Origin: Enterobacter mori | GTDB taxonomy: Bacteria > Pseudomonadota > Gammaproteobacteria > Enterobacterales > Enterobacteriaceae | Assembly: GCF_025244905.1 (NCBI RefSeq) | Contig: NZ_CP104285.1 | Span: forward strand, 2,790,001-2,854,000 | Length of the DNA stretch: 64,000 nt | Direction: 5' to 3' | Part shown: in pieces, positions 1 to 9,563 of the stretch | Layout of the letters: every line of letters starts with the position of its first letter | How positions within the stretch are numbered: the stretch's first letter is position 1 | Notes under the pieces: generated by a model | Told to the model about the DNA's origin: nothing | Database searches by the model: none | The model's input: the letters and a program-made list of their open reading frames with translations, nothing else | Position numbers and translations under genes: made by a program

Positions 1-55
1 TGATCTGGCGCATCAGCGCCGAATCATCGACAGACAATACCCTGATTTTACTCAT
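1..55 (-). CDS. cheB: Chemotaxis response regulator methylesterase CheB (N-terminal fragment)
   Basis: Only the first 18 codons are inside the window. They read as a receiver-domain start with the acidic pair of the phosphorylation pocket (MSKIRVLSVDDSALMRQI). CheB removes methyl groups from chemoreceptors and deamidates them once phosphorylated by CheA. The ATG overlaps the cheR stop as ATGA, so the two enzymes of receptor adaptation are translationally coupled, as in other enterobacteria. The remainder of the gene lies beyond the left edge. Confidence 0.93.
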   Translation of the reverse strand, partial: MSKIRVLSVDDSALMRQI

Positions 56-918
56 GCTTTTTCCTTACTCAGCGCATATACCGTTTGCCCACGCAGGCTA
101 AACTCACGCACGAGGTTGCTGAAGTTTTCCGAGTGCCCGGCAAACAGTAAACCGTCAGGCAAGAGCTGCGGAACAAAGCGACGCAAAATGTCCTGCTGCG
201 TCGTTTTATCAAAATAGATCATGACGTTACGGCAAAAAATGGCGTCGAAAGGACCCGGCACGTTGTACTGCTTATCCAGCAGGTTAACGGGCGCGAATTC
301 GACGCAGTTCGCCAGCTCCTGGCGTACGCGTACCAGGCCTTCATGCGGGCCCGTGCCGCGCATGAAGTAACGCTGCAGCTGCTGAGGCGAAAGCGTTTTC
401 AGTTCATCCTGCCGATAAACACCATTACGCGCCTTCTCCAGCACCTCGGTGTCGATATCGCTGGCGTAGACTTTCCAGCGTCCTGGCGCCATACCCAGCG
501 TGTCTGCAAGGGTGATCGCCAGTGAGTACGGCTCTTCACCCGTCGAGGCGGCCGCACTCCAGACGCGATACTCGCCGCTGCGTCGACGCGCGTGGTCCGC
601 CAGCACCGGGAAGTGGTGAGCTTCACGGAAAAACGCCGTCAGGTTGGTGGTTAACGAGTTAATAAAAGCCTGCCATTCGGCGCTGTTCTGGTTCGCTTCA
701 AGCATGCTCAAATAGCGACCAAAATCATCCAGCCCAAGCGTGCGCAAGCGCCGCACCAGTCGGTTGTAGACCATGTCTCGCTTATGATCCGCAAGCACGA
801 TCCCCGCACGCTGGTAGATTAACTGACATATCCGACGAAAATGCGCGTCGGACAGCGCGAGGCGCTGTGTCATCTGTAACAATAATGACGTTTGCCCTGA
901 GGGCGTGGGTGATGTCAT
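52..918 (-). CDS. cheR: Chemotaxis protein methyltransferase CheR
   Basis: This 288-residue protein transfers methyl groups from S-adenosylmethionine to glutamates of the chemoreceptors, opposing CheB during adaptation. An all-helical N-terminal domain (about residues 15-90) is followed by the SAM-binding fold, with the motif WSAAASTGEEPYS near 120-132 and FDAIFCRNVMIYF near 225-237. The length equals that of the E. coli enzyme. It follows tap by 19 bp and overlaps cheB by 4 bp, so it belongs to the tar-tap-cheRB operon. Confidence 0.96.
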   Translation of the reverse strand: MTSPTPSGQTSLLLQMTQRLALSDAHFRRICQLIYQRAGIVLADHKRDMVYNRLVRRLRTLGLDDFGRYLSMLEANQNSAEWQAFINSLTTNLTAFFREAHHFPVLADHARRRSGEYRVWSAAASTGEEPYSLAITLADTLGMAPGRWKVYASDIDTEVLEKARNGVYRQDELKTLSPQQLQRYFMRGTGPHEGLVRVRQELANCVEFAPVNLLDKQYNVPGPFDAIFCRNVMIYFDKTTQQDILRRFVPQLLPDGLLFAGHSENFSNLVREFSLRGQTVYALSKEKA

Positions 919-937
919 AGCGCCTTCTTAATCACAT

Positions 938-2539
938 TCAGGATACAACTGGCACGGCCTGTGACCGCCCGACTTCTGTTACTGCTTCAACGTGCTCTTT
1001 GACATTAAACACCGCGACCAGCCCGGTGAGATGGTCGGCCTGGTTTGCCAGCTGGTCGGTCGCGGCTGCCGCCTCTTCCACTAACGACGCGTTCTGCTGC
1101 GTGACCTGATCCATCTGGCTGACGGCCTGGGCCACCTGCTCGATCCCACGGCGCTGCTCATCCGACGCCGAGGCGATTTCCCCCATGATGTCGTTAACCC
1201 GGGTGACGGAAGTGACTATTTCAGTCATGGTTTTCGCCGCCGTATCGACCAGGGCAGATCCCTGCTGAACACGGGAGACCGACTCTTCTATCAGCCCTTT
1301 AATCTCTTTCGCCGCGTTGGCGCTGCGGCTCGCCAGGTTGCGCACTTCGCCCGCAACGACCGCAAACCCGCGACCCTGCTCGCCCGCACGCGCCGCTTCA
1401 ACGGCGGCGTTGAGCGCCAGAATGTTGGTCTGGAACGCGATACCGTCAATCACGCTAATGATGTCGCCAATTTTCTGCGAACTGGCGGCGATATCCTGCA
1501 TGGTACTGGCCACGTGAGAGGCCTGGTCGCCCCCTCGCTTCGCCGTCATCGCCGCCTGTTTTGACAGATCCGACGCCTGACGCGCGTTGTCGGCGTTCTG
1601 GCTTACCGTCGCGGTCAGTTGCTCCATACTGGCCGCCGTCTGCGCCAGCGAGGCCGCCTGCTGTTCGGTACGGGATGAGAGATCGTTATTGCCTGCTGCA
1701 ATCTCAGAGATCCCGGTGTGCATGGCATAACTGCCCTGCCGCACGTCGCTCACCGTTTCCCGCAGCGAGCCCTGCATCGCCTTCAGACTGGCAAAGATTG
1801 CCGAAATTTCGTTCTTCCCGTACACCGCCACCGGACGCGCAAGGTTGCCTTTTGCGATGCTGTCGAAGTGGCTGCTGATAATCGCCAGCGGTTGCACAAT
1901 CATCCTGCGTGCCCAGAACAACGCGCCGCCGGTCAGCATCCCCGCCAGAATCACGACCACGGCAAAGATCACGCCCGACATGTGATAGCTGGTACGGCTC
2001 GCTTCACCGGCACGTTGAACAGACTGGTTAATATCCTGCTGCCACGCGTTAAAGCTGCCGTCAAACGCCGCCTGAGACGCCTGTACCGGCGCGGTCATGA
2101 AATCCGAAAGCTGGTTGTTCTCAAGCCAGGTCGCCTGGTGATCCAGATCGCTGTACCACTGTTCAAAATTCTTTTTCATGGCCGCTTTCAGCGCTTTCTC
2201 TTTCTCGCTGTCGGTGGCCTGCGCCGTGAAGGCTTTAAACTGCGCGTCAGCCTGCTTCAGGCTGTCGCGCGCGGTCGCCATCAGCGCCTTGATGTCATCC
2301 GGCGGATAGCTCAGCGCGGTCAAGGTACCTGCCTTGTTCAGCGCAGTGCTTGCCTGCAGCAGCACGGCACGGGTTTGTGCCAGCGCGGAGCGCTGCTGAT
2401 TACTCGCCTCGACTTCCTGCAAATTCTGATAACCATCGCGAAACGCCCAAAAAGACAACCCGTTACTGCCAACCTGCAACACACCGCAAAGGATCAGAAT
2501 CAAAAACAGTGTGGTCGAGATACGAATACGATTTAACAT
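938..2539 (-). CDS. tap: Methyl-accepting chemotaxis protein Tap (dipeptide/pyrimidine receptor)
   Basis: This is a 533-residue inner-membrane chemoreceptor. It has a first membrane helix at about residues 7-30, a periplasmic four-helix sensor, a second membrane helix near 190-212, HAMP, and a cytoplasmic signalling domain with the conserved hairpin [19 protein letters not shown]. The sensor closely follows E. coli Tap (ALAQTRAVLLQASTALNKAG). The C-terminus ends in PVVS and lacks the NWETF pentapeptide that tethers CheR and CheB, as expected for the low-abundance receptor Tap. The ATG at 2539 is chosen because a GGGAG ribosome site lies just upstream and the product then begins MLNRIRIS; an in-frame extension of 5 codons is possible. 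Confidence 0.93.
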   Translation of the reverse strand: MLNRIRISTTLFLILILCGVLQVGSNGLSFWAFRDGYQNLQEVEASNQQRSALAQTRAVLLQASTALNKAGTLTALSYPPDDIKALMATARDSLKQADAQFKAFTAQATDSEKEKALKAAMKKNFEQWYSDLDHQATWLENNQLSDFMTAPVQASQAAFDGSFNAWQQDINQSVQRAGEASRTSYHMSGVIFAVVVILAGMLTGGALFWARRMIVQPLAIISSHFDSIAKGNLARPVAVYGKNEISAIFASLKAMQGSLRETVSDVRQGSYAMHTGISEIAAGNNDLSSRTEQQAASLAQTAASMEQLTATVSQNADNARQASDLSKQAAMTAKRGGDQASHVASTMQDIAASSQKIGDIISVIDGIAFQTNILALNAAVEAARAGEQGRGFAVVAGEVRNLASRSANAAKEIKGLIEESVSRVQQGSALVDTAAKTMTEIVTSVTRVNDIMGEIASASDEQRRGIEQVAQAVSQMDQVTQQNASLVEEAAAATDQLANQADHLTGLVAVFNVKEHVEAVTEVGRSQAVPVVS

Positions 2540-2583
2540 CCACGCTCCCATCAAGCGGCAAGCAGCCGCGGTTTAATTGTCAG

Positions 2584-4251
2584 TCAAAATGTTTCCCAGT
2601 TTTTATCTTGTCCGGTCGTCGCGGTACGCGTAGGTGTTGCTGCCGTTGCTGCGGCGGGCGCACGATACATCGTATGTGAATCGACCGTTTTTGCTGCGAG
2701 TGAAGCGAGACGAAACGCCGAGACGGCCATCTTCAGACGGCTCGCCTGGTCCTCCAGCGCAGCGGCCGCCGCAGCGGACTCCTGCACCAGCGCGGCGTTT
2801 TGTTGTGTCACGCGATCCATTTCCGATACCGCCAGGGCGACCTGGTCGATACCACGACTCTGCTCATCAGATGCAGAGGCGATTTCACCCATGATGTCCG
2901 TTACGCGGGTAACGGCATTCACGATGTCATTCATGGTCTCCCCTGCGCTTTCTACCAGCACGGAGCCGGTATCCACGCGGGAGACAGAATCTTCAATCAG
3001 GGCTTTGATCTCTTTCGCCGCATTGGCGCTGCGGCTGGCGAGATTACGCACTTCACCGGCCACCACCGCAAATCCGCGGCCCTGTTCTCCGGCACGGGCC
3101 GCCTCAACGGCGGCGTTCAGCGCCAGGATGTTGGTCTGGAAGGCAATGCCGTCGATAACGCTGATGATGTCGGCGATTTTCTTCGAGCTGTCGGCGATTT
3201 CGTGCATGGTTTTCACCACACCATCCACCACGCGACCGCCGCGCTGCGCCGTCTCAGAGGCGCTTTCTGCCAGCTGAGACGCCTGACGGGCGTTGTCGGC
3301 GTTCTGCTTCACGGTGGCCGTCAGTTCTTCCATGCTGGCTGCGGTCTCTTCCAGAGCAGACGCCTGCTGTTCCGTACGGGAAGAGAGGTCGTTATTCCCC
3401 ATCGCAATTTCGCTGGTGCCGGTATAGATAGCCTCGGATCCGTTACGCACGTTGGTAACGGTCTCCACCAGCGAGCGCTGCATATGGTCAACGCTGTTTG
3501 CCAGTTCGGTGATCTCGTTGCGCCCGGAAACGGTCAGCGTTTTGGTCAGATCGCCTGAGGCGATGTCGCGGATATGCGCAATCACGCGGCCCAGCGGGTT
3601 GAGAAGAATGTGACGAATGCCGTACCAGACGGCCACCAGCACGATGACCAGCGCCAGCGCCAGCACGGCCATCTGCCATTTGGCGAAACGGTAGTCGTTC
3701 TGGCTTTCAGTAAATGCGGAGTGGTACAAGTTGCTGCTGGCTTTAGCATACTCACCCAGCGCCGCGCCGAGTGCGTTTTGCATCCCCTGCGTCGGCTGAG
3801 CGAAATAGGCATCCATGTTGCCGCTCTCCAGGAACTGGATCAGCTCCGTCAGCCCGGCAAAGTAGGCGTTGTATTTCTCATCAATGTTGGCGCTCGCCTG
3901 CTCCATCGCAGGCTGCGGGGCAATCTTTTTGAAGGCGTCGTAATGTTTTGCCGCGTCGGCAAGCGTGGCACGCGCGTTTTTCAACAGATCCGTTTTCGCG
4001 CTGCTCTGCTGATTGTTTGGATCCATCATCATGCGCGCGGACGAACGGCTCAGGTTAATACGCGTTTGCAGCATCAGATCCCACGTCGTGGTCAGTTCAC
4101 TCTGCTGCAGCCGCAGATCGTTCGAGGCCACGAAGCTGTCCTGGTTCTGTTTTAACGACGAGAAAAAGAGGCTACCGGAAATAAGCTGAAGAAGTGCGAA
4201 AATGACCAGCACCATCATGAGCATTGTGACAACGCGGATACGGTTCAACAT
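2584..4251 (-). CDS. tar: Methyl-accepting chemotaxis protein Tar (aspartate receptor)
   Basis: This 555-residue transmembrane chemoreceptor keeps the arginine-rich ligand segment [19 protein letters not shown]; its three arginines correspond to Arg64, Arg69 and Arg73, which bind aspartate in E. coli Tar. HAMP, methylation helices and the signalling tip follow, and the protein ends in NWETF, the CheR/CheB docking pentapeptide of high-abundance receptors. Start 4251 gives MLNRIRVVT and has an AAGGTG ribosome site; the longer frame upstream would run into the promoter. It is the first gene of the tar-tap-cheRB operon and has its own sigma-28 promoter. Confidence 0.94.
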   Translation of the reverse strand: MLNRIRVVTMLMMVLVIFALLQLISGSLFFSSLKQNQDSFVASNDLRLQQSELTTTWDLMLQTRINLSRSSARMMMDPNNQQSSAKTDLLKNARATLADAAKHYDAFKKIAPQPAMEQASANIDEKYNAYFAGLTELIQFLESGNMDAYFAQPTQGMQNALGAALGEYAKASSNLYHSAFTESQNDYRFAKWQMAVLALALVIVLVAVWYGIRHILLNPLGRVIAHIRDIASGDLTKTLTVSGRNEITELANSVDHMQRSLVETVTNVRNGSEAIYTGTSEIAMGNNDLSSRTEQQASALEETAASMEELTATVKQNADNARQASQLAESASETAQRGGRVVDGVVKTMHEIADSSKKIADIISVIDGIAFQTNILALNAAVEAARAGEQGRGFAVVAGEVRNLASRSANAAKEIKALIEDSVSRVDTGSVLVESAGETMNDIVNAVTRVTDIMGEIASASDEQSRGIDQVALAVSEMDRVTQQNAALVQESAAAAAALEDQASRLKMAVSAFRLASLAAKTVDSHTMYRAPAAATAATPTRTATTGQDKNWETF

Positions 4252-4282
4252 ACAACACCTTCTCATAGATTTATTAACGGTG

Positions 4283-4309
4283 TTATCGGCACAGGCCACA
4301 GGAACTTTA
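4283..4309 (-). promoter_or_regulatory. Sigma-28 (FliA) promoter of tar
   Basis: Read on the minus strand this is TAAAGTTC, 11 bases, then GCCGATAA, which matches the sigma-28 consensus (TAAAGTTT-N11-GCCGATAA) at 15 of 16 positions. It sits 31 bp upstream of the tar start codon, in the short gap between csuE and tar, so tar does not need read-through from the pilus operon. Confidence 0.85.
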
Positions 4310-4335
4310 CATTTGCGAAAGGGAAAAGCGCGGGC

Positions 4336-5298
4336 TTAAAACGCCACGTCGACAATCAGCGTATCGGTGTAGGTTCCGGCGGGAGGCGTGGCCTGGCTGG
4401 TCAGGACTTTTGCGGTGTAGTTATAGGTACGCAGTAAACCGTCGGTGCTGACCTGCGACGATGTCGCGCTGGTCCAGCGTTCGCTGCCGCTGCTGCCCCA
4501 GCGGTTGGTGGTGGCTTCTTTATAAATGTCATAACTCATGGTGTTACTGCCGCTGACCATCCGGCGGACATTATTGAGGGCGTTGGCACCATTATTAATG
4601 CCAATGGTGTAGGTGCTGCCTTTGGTGCAGGTGACGGCAATGGCCTGCGAGACGGTAGGGAAACTTTGTACCAGCGGTGCGCTGTTGAAGTTCACGTCCG
4701 GCGTGGTCATGGCGCTGCAGTCGTTGGTGACGGTCATGTTAAGCAGAATGCTGGTCGTTGCGGTTCCCGTTTGTGGGGTGGTACACAGACCCAACACGCC
4801 AATCGAGCAGACGTTATAGTTGATGCTGAAGGTCAACAGCACCTGATACGGACCGGCCGTGACGTTTTGTCCGGGCACCGTTCGGAAATAAAGAGGAATG
4901 TTGTACCGTTTTGACCCCAGCAGGCCGAGGAGCGTGTTACCACTCCATGTATATGCCTTACTGATTTGCACTTCACTGCTGCTTGCACATCCCGACAAAC
5001 CGCATAAGCGCGTGGGGATCACATCCGTAATGGCCGCGTTGTCGGTGCGCTTCATCGTGGCACGACTGTTCCCCGATACGGACGCCGCTGTGTAGTTAAG
5101 CGTCACCGAGTCATTGGTCAGGAGATTGAGCACGGCATCACACGCCACCACCAGCGTGCCGGTCGTTTCAACCTCGCCCGTGCCGCTAAGGGCGAACGAG
5201 GTGACGCTACCAAACGACGCATTGACCGTACTGACGGTGCACGCCGCCCAGCCGCCGCCGGAAAACAGCAGCAACATCCACAGCAGCAGGCGCCTCAT
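4336..5298 (-). CDS. Csu-type pilus tip adhesin with two spore-coat-U domains (CsuE-like)
   Basis: This 320-residue secreted protein has a signal peptide (about residues 1-19, RRLLLWMLLLFSGGGWA) and two tandem SCPU domains: one at about 20-185 ending in TFSINYNVC, and one at about 190-320 ending in GTYTDTLIVDVAF. The two-domain layout and last position in the operon fit the tip adhesin CsuE of archaic chaperone-usher pili. ATG 5298 has a GGAGGGG ribosome site and overlaps the csuD stop as ATGA. The role in adhesion or biofilm is inferred from the family. Confidence 0.85.
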   Translation of the reverse strand: MRRLLLWMLLLFSGGGWAACTVSTVNASFGSVTSFALSGTGEVETTGTLVVACDAVLNLLTNDSVTLNYTAASVSGNSRATMKRTDNAAITDVIPTRLCGLSGCASSSEVQISKAYTWSGNTLLGLLGSKRYNIPLYFRTVPGQNVTAGPYQVLLTFSINYNVCSIGVLGLCTTPQTGTATTSILLNMTVTNDCSAMTTPDVNFNSAPLVQSFPTVSQAIAVTCTKGSTYTIGINNGANALNNVRRMVSGSNTMSYDIYKEATTNRWGSSGSERWTSATSSQVSTDGLLRTYNYTAKVLTSQATPPAGTYTDTLIVDVAF

Positions 5299-7679
5299 GG
5301 CCCCTCCCGGCACACCAGTGGACCGTAGGTTTGCAGCTTGTGCTCCGGATTGGCGCCCACGGTCAGCGTGGCTTTGCAGCGTTTTCCGTTAGGTGATATC
5401 ACCTCGAGCGGATTCACGTCGCTGAGATTTTCCAGCCAGGCGATGCCGTCATACCCCACCACCGCGTTGCTGCGCGAGACGCGTCGGACCTGGCTTCCCA
5501 CCGGCAACGCTTGTCCGTGCTCATCATGCAGAATAACGCTGGCCACCCGCTCCTGCTCCATCGGGAAATCGACCAGATAGCCGCTGTGACGGCGAATGGC
5601 GATCCGGCGCTCCGTCTCTTTCAGGCGGGTATCCGCGGGGAGATTCAGGGTATCAATCCGGTAACTTGCCGGGTAATACGCCGACACCCCGCTCACCAGC
5701 AGGTAACCGTTGTTATTGGTTTTACCGACGGGCTGGTTCTCATAGCTAACGGGCACGTCCGGGTGACCGTCGGTACTGATTACCACAAACGCATCGTTGA
5801 TTTTGTTCGCCGCAAACAGCTCGCCGTCCATAAGCACAACGGATCCCATCGCCTCGCCCCACCAGGTCATGGTGTCCCTTTCGCCATAGCCGCCGCCCTG
5901 CAGCTCTATGTTGTTATTGCGCCAGCCCAGCGTCCCCTGTTGATAATCACTGGATCTTGACTGGTTGGCCCAGGCCATGTTCCAGCTGAACCCTCCGTCA
6001 GAGGGCATGGAGTGGTTGTAGTTAATGCGCTGGGTGCTGCCTGCGTCCGGGGTGTTTTCAACGGTGACGGCAGCGCTATCGCGCTCCCCTAGCGGCACCT
6101 GTAGCGACAGCGCGACGGTCCAGTCTCCGCGCTGCCGATCCCGGCTGCCGGCGAGATAAATACTGCTTGCGCCCCACAGGTTGCGGCTCCAGGAGAGATT
6201 AAGCAGCTCGGTTTTTTGACCGTCAAAACTCTCCACGCCGATCCAGGCCGCGCCGATGTTGCCGTACTGTCCCAGATTGAAGGTGAGAGAATACTGGTCC
6301 GTATTGCGGCTGAAGCTGGCAATGGGTTTATCGTTTTCGTCATAGACCGTCGGCTGGTCGTAAAGGGCGAGGTTGCCAAAGCCGCGGTCGCGACGCGTGT
6401 GCTGGGTGGCGACGCTAAACTCGCTGGTACTGTACTGGTAGCCCCAGTTGATTTGCCCACCCTCGTCACCGCGCATGCGGCTTTGCGAGTAAGCGGTATT
6501 CACCACGCCAAGCTGACCGAGTTTTATCACCGTTCCCGCCCCGCCCAGCGCCAGCTCCTGCGCCCCTTCCGCATGACCCTCCAGCGTCAGCCAGTCCGTC
6601 ATCCCATAGCGATACGAGCCGCTGCCTGCTGCCGAACCGTAGTCAAAATTCTTGATACCGTAATTACGCCGCAGGCTGCCCAGGGTCACGGCACCGTCGC
6701 TCAGCCCTTGTTTAAGCAAGTCGCTGGTGACGTAAAACGGGAGCGTGGTGCTCACCTGTCGCCCCAGCGCATCCGTCGTGACCAGCACCGCATCCCCGGC
6801 GCCGTTGATATAGGGCAGATTAGTCAGGGTGAAGGGGCCAGGCTGAAGCTGCGTTGAGCCGGAACGATAGCCGTTGATAAAGAGATCGACCGAAGTGGGT
6901 ACCGCGGCTTCCCCCGCGAACTCGGGCAACGGCCATGTCACCAGGTCTGGGCGCAGGGAGAAATCCCGCCCGACACTCACCCCGCCCATCCGCACGCTGG
7001 AGCTCCAGCTCAGGGCATCGCTGATCACATCCCCGGCGCTCCAGCTCATCGCGTCATCTTCATTCGTGAACAGCAGGGTCGTGTCATAGCGAACATACCC
7101 TTCCTGCTGGCCGTCGTTACCGGTGAAGTTTTCCCGGGCGTAGCCGGTGGAGGAAAAAGAGCCGTTCTCGTTGAAGTAGCGGAACTCATGCCAGAGGGAC
7201 GCCTGACCGCCGATATGTTCCGTGTGGTTGGTGTAGAGATCGTAATTCAGCAGCGCCCCGCGCCCGAAGTGCGGTTTGGCCTGTGCCGTTTGCGCGCTGA
7301 AAGGGGTCACGCGGGCCGTCACCCAGTCGCGGGGAACGGTCAGCAGCAGACGCTGCGCGGCGCTGTCGTACTCCACACGAACCCGATCAAGCGAGGAGAG
7401 ATTCACCTCTCCGGTGGGAACATGCGCAGGCGGCAGCCCCGCGCGCAGCAAATCGGCGCTGGAGATAAAGAAAGCGCCTTTACGCTGCGTCACCGGCACC
7501 ACCAGACCGGTATCGTAGTGGTTAAGCACGAGGGCAAGCTGGAAGACTGCTTCATCATTTATCGCCTGTGCCTGGGGAGGCGGCGGCAAACTATCGTCGC
7601 CGGGCTCGGCCAGGGTCGCGGAACTGACGCAAAGCAGTATCATCATCGCTGGCTTCAGTTTACGGGCGTCGACTGCCAT
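5295..7679 (-). CDS. Csu-type outer-membrane fimbrial usher (CsuD-like)
   Basis: This 794-residue usher of the archaic (sigma) chaperone-usher class carries a signal peptide (about residues 1-24), an N-terminal periplasmic domain, a long beta-barrel with the plug segment around FINGYRSGSTQLQPGPF, and C-terminal domains ending near GPLVC. It would form the outer-membrane pore through which SCPU subunits are assembled and exported. It overlaps csuC by 25 bp and csuE by 4 bp, showing a tightly coupled operon. The length is normal for the family and no frameshift is seen. Confidence 0.88.
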   Translation of the reverse strand: MAVDARKLKPAMMILLCVSSATLAEPGDDSLPPPPQAQAINDEAVFQLALVLNHYDTGLVVPVTQRKGAFFISSADLLRAGLPPAHVPTGEVNLSSLDRVRVEYDSAAQRLLLTVPRDWVTARVTPFSAQTAQAKPHFGRGALLNYDLYTNHTEHIGGQASLWHEFRYFNENGSFSSTGYARENFTGNDGQQEGYVRYDTTLLFTNEDDAMSWSAGDVISDALSWSSSVRMGGVSVGRDFSLRPDLVTWPLPEFAGEAAVPTSVDLFINGYRSGSTQLQPGPFTLTNLPYINGAGDAVLVTTDALGRQVSTTLPFYVTSDLLKQGLSDGAVTLGSLRRNYGIKNFDYGSAAGSGSYRYGMTDWLTLEGHAEGAQELALGGAGTVIKLGQLGVVNTAYSQSRMRGDEGGQINWGYQYSTSEFSVATQHTRRDRGFGNLALYDQPTVYDENDKPIASFSRNTDQYSLTFNLGQYGNIGAAWIGVESFDGQKTELLNLSWSRNLWGASSIYLAGSRDRQRGDWTVALSLQVPLGERDSAAVTVENTPDAGSTQRINYNHSMPSDGGFSWNMAWANQSRSSDYQQGTLGWRNNNIELQGGGYGERDTMTWWGEAMGSVVLMDGELFAANKINDAFVVISTDGHPDVPVSYENQPVGKTNNNGYLLVSGVSAYYPASYRIDTLNLPADTRLKETERRIAIRRHSGYLVDFPMEQERVASVILHDEHGQALPVGSQVRRVSRSNAVVGYDGIAWLENLSDVNPLEVISPNGKRCKATLTVGANPEHKLQTYGPLVCREGP

Positions 7680-8413
7680 TGTGCGTCCCTGGCATTAATC
7701 TGCGCGCTCATCCGCTCTGGCTGACGAACGCCAGCGGGTACCGGCCAGCTGCGGGTACTGCCCGGGAGGACGTAACCCAGTAATCCCTCCGCTACCGTGC
7801 GTTTCTGCCCCCCCTGCTCCAGCGTCACCTGGCTCAGCCTGACATGAACATCCCCCCGGTTTCGGACCTCCAGAGCAGGCTGTCCACTCGCCTGCGTCAC
7901 CCGCCAGCTCAGGTTTTGGGTCTCAGCCAGCGCGTGGTGTGCGCCCTCTTTTATCGTCGGAACCCCTTGCCCATACACAAACAGAGGGATGGAGTAGCGC
8001 ATCTGCAATTTGAGGCCGATGCTGGGTTCGGCTTTAGCATCTGGCTGGGGAATTTCATCCACGATGATGCGGTAAGCCTGTTCGATACCTGCGGGAACTG
8101 AAGTCTGTTTGATAAGGCGAATAAGCTGCTTGCTGCCAGTGCCAATCGTGACGATCGGCGGGCTGGCGACCACGTCCTGCTGCGCGGTATAACGCTCGTG
8201 TCCGTCCACCTGTTTCCAGCGCACGATGCGGACCTGCATCGTCGTGGCGCTGTTTCCCTGGTTCTGGATCCACAGTTCGGTGGCGTTGGCGTCCGCAGCC
8301 AGCCACGGATCGATCGGCCACAGCAGGATGGTGGCCGCCGCCTGCGCCTGCCCGGTTGCCACCGTTATGCTCAACGCGCCCGCCAGACAAACGGGTCTGA
8401 AAAATGGCTTCAT
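7655..8413 (-). CDS. Csu-type periplasmic pilus chaperone (CsuC-like)
   Basis: This 252-residue periplasmic chaperone has a signal peptide ending near QAQA (about residue 25). A PapD-like immunoglobulin domain follows with ATELWIQNQGNSATTMQVRI and the conserved Q-x-x-Y-R-I-I-V-D-E strand (IEQAYRIIVDEIP). It donates a strand to SCPU subunits and delivers them to the usher. ATG 8413 follows GGGAGAG with good spacing; GTG and TTG codons two and one triplet upstream are in frame but less well placed. It sits between the minor pilin and the usher. Confidence 0.87.
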   Translation of the reverse strand: MKPFFRPVCLAGALSITVATGQAQAAATILLWPIDPWLAADANATELWIQNQGNSATTMQVRIVRWKQVDGHERYTAQQDVVASPPIVTIGTGSKQLIRLIKQTSVPAGIEQAYRIIVDEIPQPDAKAEPSIGLKLQMRYSIPLFVYGQGVPTIKEGAHHALAETQNLSWRVTQASGQPALEVRNRGDVHVRLSQVTLEQGGQKRTVAEGLLGYVLPGSTRSWPVPAGVRQPERMSAQINARDAQWQSTPVN

Positions 8414-8429
8414 CAACACTCTCCCTTTA

Positions 8430-8978
8430 TTACCATGACAAGGTCACGGTGAGCTGATCGGAATAGGTTCCCGCCGGGCTAAAACCGGTCAGTAGCGCCA
8501 CGCCAAAAAGCGGCAGCGCGATGTTATTGCTGTTGGTATAGGTCACCGGTATCGCCTGGTTGACGCCAATTTCGCTGTTCGCGGCCAGCGAACTGCTGCT
8601 GTAGAGCCGGTACGGCACCAGTTCCGTTCCACCGGACCGCTTCATGCGGCGAACGGATGAATAATTTTGACCGCCATTAATGCTCATGCTCAGCGCCACG
8701 CCCGGCGTACAGGCGATGGACAGCGCCCCGTTTGGCACAAAGCTGGTACTGACCGGCGCGCTCTCGACGCCGTTATGGCTGCCAAAATCCAGCGTGCCGA
8801 AAAGCCCGCCGCTACCGGTAGCCACCGCACATCCGGGTACAATCGTCGCGCTGACCTTAAAGGACTGAGATGTCACCGCCTCCGCCGTCGGCATCATGAG
8901 CAATACGACCATCAGCGTGAAAAAAGGGTGCACGCGTCCCTCTGCGCGTTTGCGCAGACGTTTCAACGTTGCCTTCAT
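8430..8978 (-). CDS. SCPU-domain minor pilin of the Csu-type pilus
   Basis: This 182-residue secreted subunit has a basic N-terminus, a signal peptide ending near TAEA (about residue 34) and one SCPU domain with two cysteines (VPGCAVATG and LSIACTPG) and the family ending SPAGTYSDQLTVTLSW. It lies 12 bp after the major pilin gene and 16 bp before the chaperone gene. Acinetobacter csu operons have extra subunits (CsuA, CsuB); this single gene probably fills that position. Which of the two it corresponds to cannot be decided by eye. Confidence 0.8.
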   Translation of the reverse strand: MKATLKRLRKRAEGRVHPFFTLMVVLLMMPTAEAVTSQSFKVSATIVPGCAVATGSGGLFGTLDFGSHNGVESAPVSTSFVPNGALSIACTPGVALSMSINGGQNYSSVRRMKRSGGTELVPYRLYSSSSLAANSEIGVNQAIPVTYTNSNNIALPLFGVALLTGFSPAGTYSDQLTVTLSW

Positions 8979-8990
8979 TGCGGTGGAGGA

Positions 8991-9563
8991 CTAGTAGGTG
9001 ACGCTGACGTTAATCGTGTCGGTGTAGGTCCCCGGTACGACCGTCACGCTGTTGCCGCCGCCGGTAATACGCCCGTAGAGGGTATAACTATCCACCCCTC
9101 CGGCCGTAGAGGCGATCGGCAACGCGGCGTTATTGGCAATCACGGTATTAAACCCGCTGTCGCTGTACAGGCTGTAAGCCACGCCCTGTGCCGTATTGGA
9201 CGTGTTAACCAGATAGCGCGCAGGGGTTCCTGGCGTGCCGACAACGGTGCCGGGGGCCGTGGAGTTGGTGTTGCCGACGATTGCCACCGTATAGCTGGCG
9301 GTTGTGCACTGAATGGTGAAGGTGTTTCCGCCGCTGGCACCGGAGAGCTGCGTGGTCAGGGTAGAAAACGTGGCGGGATGGGTCCCGAAATCGAGTGTCC
9401 CGAAGTTAATGCCGCTTTGCGCGGGCGATCCGTTTATCAGACACCCGTTTGTCAGCGTCAGCGTCGCGCCGATGGTGCCGCTGCTGGTCACGGCCAAAGC
9501 CTGAGGGGCTATTATCGCAGCCAGTAACGAGCCTGCGCAGATCAAAAGGCGTTTTCTTTTCAT
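8991..9563 (-). CDS. SCPU-domain major pilin of the Csu-type pilus (CsuA/B-like)
   Basis: This 190-residue secreted subunit has a clear signal peptide (MKRKRLLICAGSLLAAIIAP to about residue 24). It carries one SCPU domain with GTIGATLTLTNGCLINGS, the paired cysteine at TIQCTTAS, and the ending VPGTYTDTINVSVTY. First place in the operon and high Thr/Gly/Ala content suggest the main shaft subunit. The ATG has a strong GGAGAG ribosome site. The whole five-gene operon shows no transposase or integrase nearby. Confidence 0.83.
   Translation of the reverse strand: MKRKRLLICAGSLLAAIIAPQALAVTSSGTIGATLTLTNGCLINGSPAQSGINFGTLDFGTHPATFSTLTTQLSGASGGNTFTIQCTTASYTVAIVGNTNSTAPGTVVGTPGTPARYLVNTSNTAQGVAYSLYSDSGFNTVIANNAALPIASTAGGVDSYTLYGRITGGGNSVTVVPGTYTDTINVSVTY

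Noticed and set aside
1718..3558. Long plus-strand open frames opposite tap and tar
   Set aside because: They mirror conserved minus-strand receptor genes in G+C-rich DNA, have no ribosome sites and encode Arg/His/Gly-rich low-similarity sequences.
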